64,000 nt of DNA from Choristocarpus tenellus KU-1152 (taxonomy: Eukaryota > Phaeophyceae). Position 1 is the first letter of the stretch. The number at the start of each line of letters is the position of its first letter. The translations under genes and the position numbers were made by a program. Positions 60,249-64,000 of the stretch are shown one piece after another. The stretch lies in NCBI GenBank assembly GCA_964200185.2, contig CAXNAD020000002.1:19209-83208 (forward strand). Direction: 5' to 3'. The notes under the pieces were generated by a model, which was not told where the DNA came from, did not search any database, and saw only the letters and a list, made by a program, of their open reading frames with translations.

Positions 60249-60790
60249 ATGGCGAAGAATAGGAACATGGGTGACCTGCCTAATGCCCCAAGCATGAACG
60301 ATGAGGAAGAGGAACTGCCATTATATACAAACATACAAAAATGCTTGTAGAAGAAGGATCCATCTTAAAGAAGTGCTTATCAAAGGGGTTTTGTTAGAAG
60401 CTGTAGTGCAAATTGTGGAGGAACTGAAACAGAAGGATAAAGTTGTAGGAAATGCACAGGTAAATAGCAGTCAACAGGGCAAGAGTGCTAAAAAGGAGAA
60501 GGTGTCTTCCTATGTCCTACCAACAAAAATACAACTCCAAGTACTCTGTTTCATACTCCTGCATAGTATTATTCTATCTGTAAATGCTTTTTTAACATTC
60601 ACACTCACTTTTATTGTGTGTAAATGAAACTAGCATGTGAAATATATCGTTCCAAAATTTAGAAAAAAAAGTCAAGTAGAATTTTCTCCTCAGGGATGTG
60701 CATGATGGCGATGTCTTCCTCAAAATAATCAAGTACTCCAAGGGTGTCGGACTCATTGATAGGACAGCCAATTCAGTCCTTCTAGGTTAA
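60249..60790 (+). CDS. Candidate small gene, three exons, unidentified
   Basis: It starts MAKNRNMGDLPNAPSMNDEE and continues acidic to 60350. A middle exon, about 60394-60459, reads AVVQIVEELKQKDKVVGNAQ with a good donor (CAG|GTAAAT). The last exon, 60680-60790, reads NFLLRDVHDGDVFLKIIKYS then KGVGLIDRTANSVLLG and a stop. The join from the middle to the last exon is phase 0 and sound. The join from the first to the middle exon is not resolved: the first frame meets a stop at 60348-60350 and needs a donor just before it. I do not recognise the protein. Confidence 0.45.
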
Positions 60791-61464
60791 GGTTTCCACC
60801 TACCATTTTCTGCATTCCATTGCGTTCAATTGAGCCCTACCATTTTAAAAGGGGGGGTGGGGTTGCCCAGTGTGTCCTTCCAGGGATTCAAATAGTGTAG
60901 CAAACACCACATTTCCAAGCACTTTTTTGCATGTGCTGTGTTCCGGATTTTGTCAAATGTGTATGAACAGCCAAGATACAAAACTGGTATTTTGGAGTGT
61001 GTTGTCATGTACACACACTAATGATGAACCACATATTTTGAAAAAGTATCTTAACCAGAATTTGTAATGTAGACATGAAGGAAGTCACGGTACAAAAGTA
61101 AAGTGCACCAAAGAGAAAATGGTTTATGAGAGACTAAGGCAAGACTAAGACGCACAAAGAACTGAAGAGACATATCTGATCACAACATCTGCACCATGAG
61201 AAAAATAATGAAATTTCTGAGTCATACCATCTTACAGAGGGGCCCAGGCATCCGTTTGGAGTTCTTATTTCAATCTTGTGATTTTGATGTAATTTTAGCA
61301 AACATGTAAACTGAGCATGTATAGACATTCTTACTCTGAACACACTAACCATACTCATTCCCTTTCTATGGTTTCTACTTATAAACAGTGTTTGAGTGTA
61401 ATTCTGTGTGTGTTTGTACTAGTTGAACGAGAACCATGACACACTTGCTCCCCCAAAATGTATT
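60791..61464. other. No gene recognised
   Basis: AT-rich sequence with no supported exon. It likely contains the 3' ends of the converging genes on either side. Confidence 0.4.
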
Positions 61465-61610
61465 TTATTGCAACTTGTTCAGTTCATGTAGCTGATGAAC
61501 TTCCTTGAGAGGAGATGATAAGGGGGAGCCCAAATGGAGCACAGGATGAAGACATGAAGTAGGAGGAGATTTATGCCGAACGGAACCAATATCTCTTGTG
61601 GATACCTTCA
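61465..61610 (-). CDS. Possible terminal exon of a minus-strand gene
   Basis: The minus-strand frame reads STRDIGSVRHKSPPTSCLHP then SPLKEVHQLHELNKLQ and a stop. The stop overlaps an AATAAA polyadenylation signal. An acceptor 'cctctgatgaag' precedes it. It could be the end of the gene whose exons lie at 63.2-64.0 kb, but no phase-linked exon connects them, so this is tentative. Confidence 0.3.
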
Positions 61611-63238
61611 TCAGAGGCAGTGTATGAAGAAACGTTTGGTTGATTATTTGTTCCTGTGAGGAACTATGGATCAAATGATAGAATGTAAATTTTAAAACTC
61701 CAGTTGACTCTTGATTTACTGAGAAAACAGTCGGCATAGTAGATCAAGGGTTTACCAGAGCTCTGACAGTAAATTGACAGAAATATTATGTGCATTAAAA
61801 AAAGTACAAAATTGTAGTGCTCTCTACTTCTAATACAGAATATGGTCCAACAATCAATACCTATATCCTCTCTCAATAAGAAGAATGAGATATGCCCATT
61901 TCCTGACACAAAAAATACAAAACTTCAGCCAATTCCGATACATAGCGAAATTCGAAAAACACAGAGAAAAGATATATGCCTATATCATTATTTCCTCACA
62001 TTTTATTAATACTGTGAACAGAAACACCTAAGGGTATCTAAATTTGTATATATTCTACGAACAGCTTCCAATTTTCATGAAGAAGAGGCTAATGAGAGTG
62101 AAATTCATTCCTCATCAGTGTTTGTCAAAACAAATCATCTTTGTATTCCAAAATGGCCCACACAGTTTTGTTGGGTCGTTTTGGAGTACAAAGATGATTA
62201 GTTCTCCAACAGGCACTGATAAAGATACAAACACAAGCAACCAAACTTCTCCAACATGTAATGAAGTCCCTAAGGTGACTCGAGCCAATAGACTACCCAA
62301 GGCAAAACCTTCATTATATCTCTTCCACACTTGCCTTCTCCTTTAAGAAATTAGGCTTCAAATTGTAAAGAACACCAACACTTGAATATCTTGTATACAC
62401 AACTTGGCCCATAGTACTTTAAAGTGGAAGGAGCGGGGATTAGCCCAGGTCATCCTTTGGGACCTTGATCGCATGTTATAAAATTTCCAGTTTGATGCCA
62501 TTTTCATGGCTGATTTTCCTCCTATTTGGTGAAAATCTAGAATAGGGGATGGTTAAGGCAGATATCTGTCTAACCTTTGGGATTGGAATGGAGGTGTTGA
62601 AATGGAGGTGAAGTAAGTCAAGGGTACACTGTGGAGTATTTTTTAGGCTGTCTTGTGTGCATTGTGATGTTTCTATTTGAAGAAAAAGAGTTTGGAAATA
62701 AGACTTGCAAATTAATTGTCCATAGATAGAGCATGTGATCCTAACCCTAACCCTAAACCCTAATCCTAACCATGTGATATACACCCCTTCACACCAACGA
62801 ATTCTGACATTCATGAAACAAACAATACAAAAGAAACATCCCAATCAAAACCTCTCCAAGACGCCAGGGAACAGCCGCTCTGGAATATCAGTGCAACATC
62901 AAAGATGGTGCATTAAAGACCACCCTACAAGGTAAGATGCAGAATGTATCACACCGTGATGTCTATATAACTACAACAGAACAAAACTCCCATTCAAAAC
63001 ACACTTAGAAATAAAATACCGAAATTTAGGATACATAACCTCAAAAGAAATTATGACCAAGGAGTAAACATGACATTTTGTATGTATAATAAAGACACGG
63101 ATACTTAGGAGAATAAGAGAAACAAACCATTAACACACATCTGCTAAAAAATAATATAATTTTCAAGAAATCAATGTAATTTATGCAAAATACCTCTACA
63201 CCAATCATGTCCAACTTGTTTAACATATATAATATTTA
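61611..63238. other. Intergenic or intronic; nothing further recognised
   Basis: AT-rich with short open frames only. It holds the telomere-like word described separately. Confidence 0.4.
62739..62771 (+). repeat. Short interstitial telomere-like (CCCTAA/CCCTAAA) tract
   Basis: Four to five adjacent units with one CCCTAAA and one CCTAAT variant. Single or double copies of the same word also occur near 3,950, 32,515 and 46,265. It is too short to be a telomere. Confidence 0.75.
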
Positions 63239-64000
63239 AATATTTATAAGAAGAACGAAAAAAAATCGCCACACAGGAGAAGAAATATGACTAGTAGACC
63301 ATCTCTTGCTGCCCCGCTTCTGCCTCACCATCATGGGGGACTTGTGCAGAACCTGATATGTTGATATCTGGACAAAGTGTCTTGTATGCATTAGTCGTCC
63401 CATCAAAAGTACAAGACCCTGTCCTTACCTTCGCTCTGGCGTGGAGATTTCTCTGGTCCAACTTGGGCACAACCTTCAAGGCTGGTTCTAGGAGGGTGTA
63501 CCGCTCAATGTACTTTTTATTTTCCTCCCTATGCTTCACCTGGTGAGATCCATCTCCATATGGGGTTGTATGTCGCGTTCAGCTGTGAGTTGATTGGACT
63601 TCCTCTTTTCCTTTTCTCATACCTGCGCAATGCCCTCAACCTTTTCCTCTGAAATGTTGGATCGCGTAGCCTAGGTGGCAAGGGGCTCTCACCATCCTCT
63701 TCCCTGTAACCCACAGAGTAAACAAGTGCCTCGGAATCATTAACATCTACAACTTCTGTGCCATAAGTTTGTGCCTCAAAATATGAGGACTCGCCGAGCG
63801 AGAACGACGCCGAATCGGACGATAACCCCACAGAATGAAATCAGGTCAGTAACCTCAGCTTTCAGAAAAGGTTGGGATCGAGGATTATTAGGTACAAACT
63901 CGAGGTGCTTCAAGCCATCAAAGTAGGGGTCTTTTGGGGTGATTTTGAGACCAGAACAGGGCACATCGAGGGTCAGAACGACGGCATAGCAACCCCCCCA
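63239..64000 (-). CDS. Unidentified gene, 5' end beyond the window
   Basis: Three minus-strand exons join in phase across short introns of 79 and 94 bp. 64000-63854 reads YAVVLTLDVPCSGLKITPKD then FDGLKHLEFVPNNPRSQPFL. 63774-63623 reads AQTYGTEVVDVNDSEALVYS, then LPPRLRDPTFQRK. 63528-63429 reads REENKKYIERYTLLEPALKV, then PKLDQRNLHARAK with donor GTAAGG. A fourth exon starts at 63352 (VLHKSPMM). It either continues to a stop near 63239 or leaves at a good donor (ATG|GTGAGG). The basic, Arg/Lys-rich middle suggests a nucleic-acid or ribosome-associated protein, but I do not recognise it. Confidence 0.6.

Noticed and set aside
1-64000. CRISPR arrays, tRNA and rRNA genes, bacterial operons
   Set aside because: No regularly spaced direct repeats with spacers, no paired A/B-box tRNA structure and no rRNA-like stretch were noticed by eye. 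Split genes with spliceosomal introns rule out a bacterial chromosome. A tRNAscan-SE and Rfam run would be decisive.

Overview
This is eukaryotic nuclear DNA. Genes are split by introns of roughly 75 bp to over 6 kb, almost all with GT..AG borders. Adjacent exons join in phase, and conserved protein blocks run across the junctions. There are no bacterial operons. The gene content (SRRM1, TIP41, a single-chain organellar PheRS, a sperm-type Na+/H+ exchanger) points to an intron-rich eukaryote with a motile flagellum. The TIP41 signature ([12 protein letters not shown]) is closer to the plant than the animal wording, so a flagellate alga or a related protist is my guess; I cannot name the organism.

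Layout. 1.0-1.5 kb: 5' part of an RNase III gene (-), head to head with an eight-exon SRRM1/SRm160 splicing co-activator gene (+, 1.7-5.6 kb). 7.1-8.4 kb: a repeat-rich island holding two bacterial relics, a Rickettsiales-like recF piece (+) and a frameshifted RelE/ParE-family toxin piece (-). 9.5-14.9 kb: a multi-exon gene (-) I do not recognise. 15.6-18.0 kb: complete seven-exon mitochondrial-type phenylalanyl-tRNA synthetase (-), head to head with a five-exon TIP41/TIPRL gene (+, 18.1-21.9 kb). 22.3-23.6 kb: exons of another unidentified gene (-). 27.8-55.8 kb: one giant gene (-, at least 24 exons) for a sperm-type Na+/H+ exchanger (sNHE/SLC9C). 57.0-57.7 kb: LINE remnant. 58.9-59.4 kb: degenerate tandem repeats. 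60.2-60.8 kb: a small candidate gene (+). 61.5 kb: a possible terminal exon (-). 63.2-64.0 kb: a gene (-) that runs off the window.

The centrepiece is the sNHE gene. It encodes in order a CPA1 Na+/H+ exchanger membrane domain, a voltage-sensor-like module, a long linker, a cyclic-nucleotide-binding-fold domain and a second C-terminal domain. Two deviations stand out: a charge-poor S4, and loss of the arginine that normally contacts the cyclic phosphate. Other points of interest are the bacterial relics, repeated use of GC-AG introns, two compact bidirectional promoters, and a terminal-inverted-repeat element inside an sNHE intron.

Exon borders were derived by hand from frame, phase and splice consensus. 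They are predictions. No database search, expression evidence or alignment was available.
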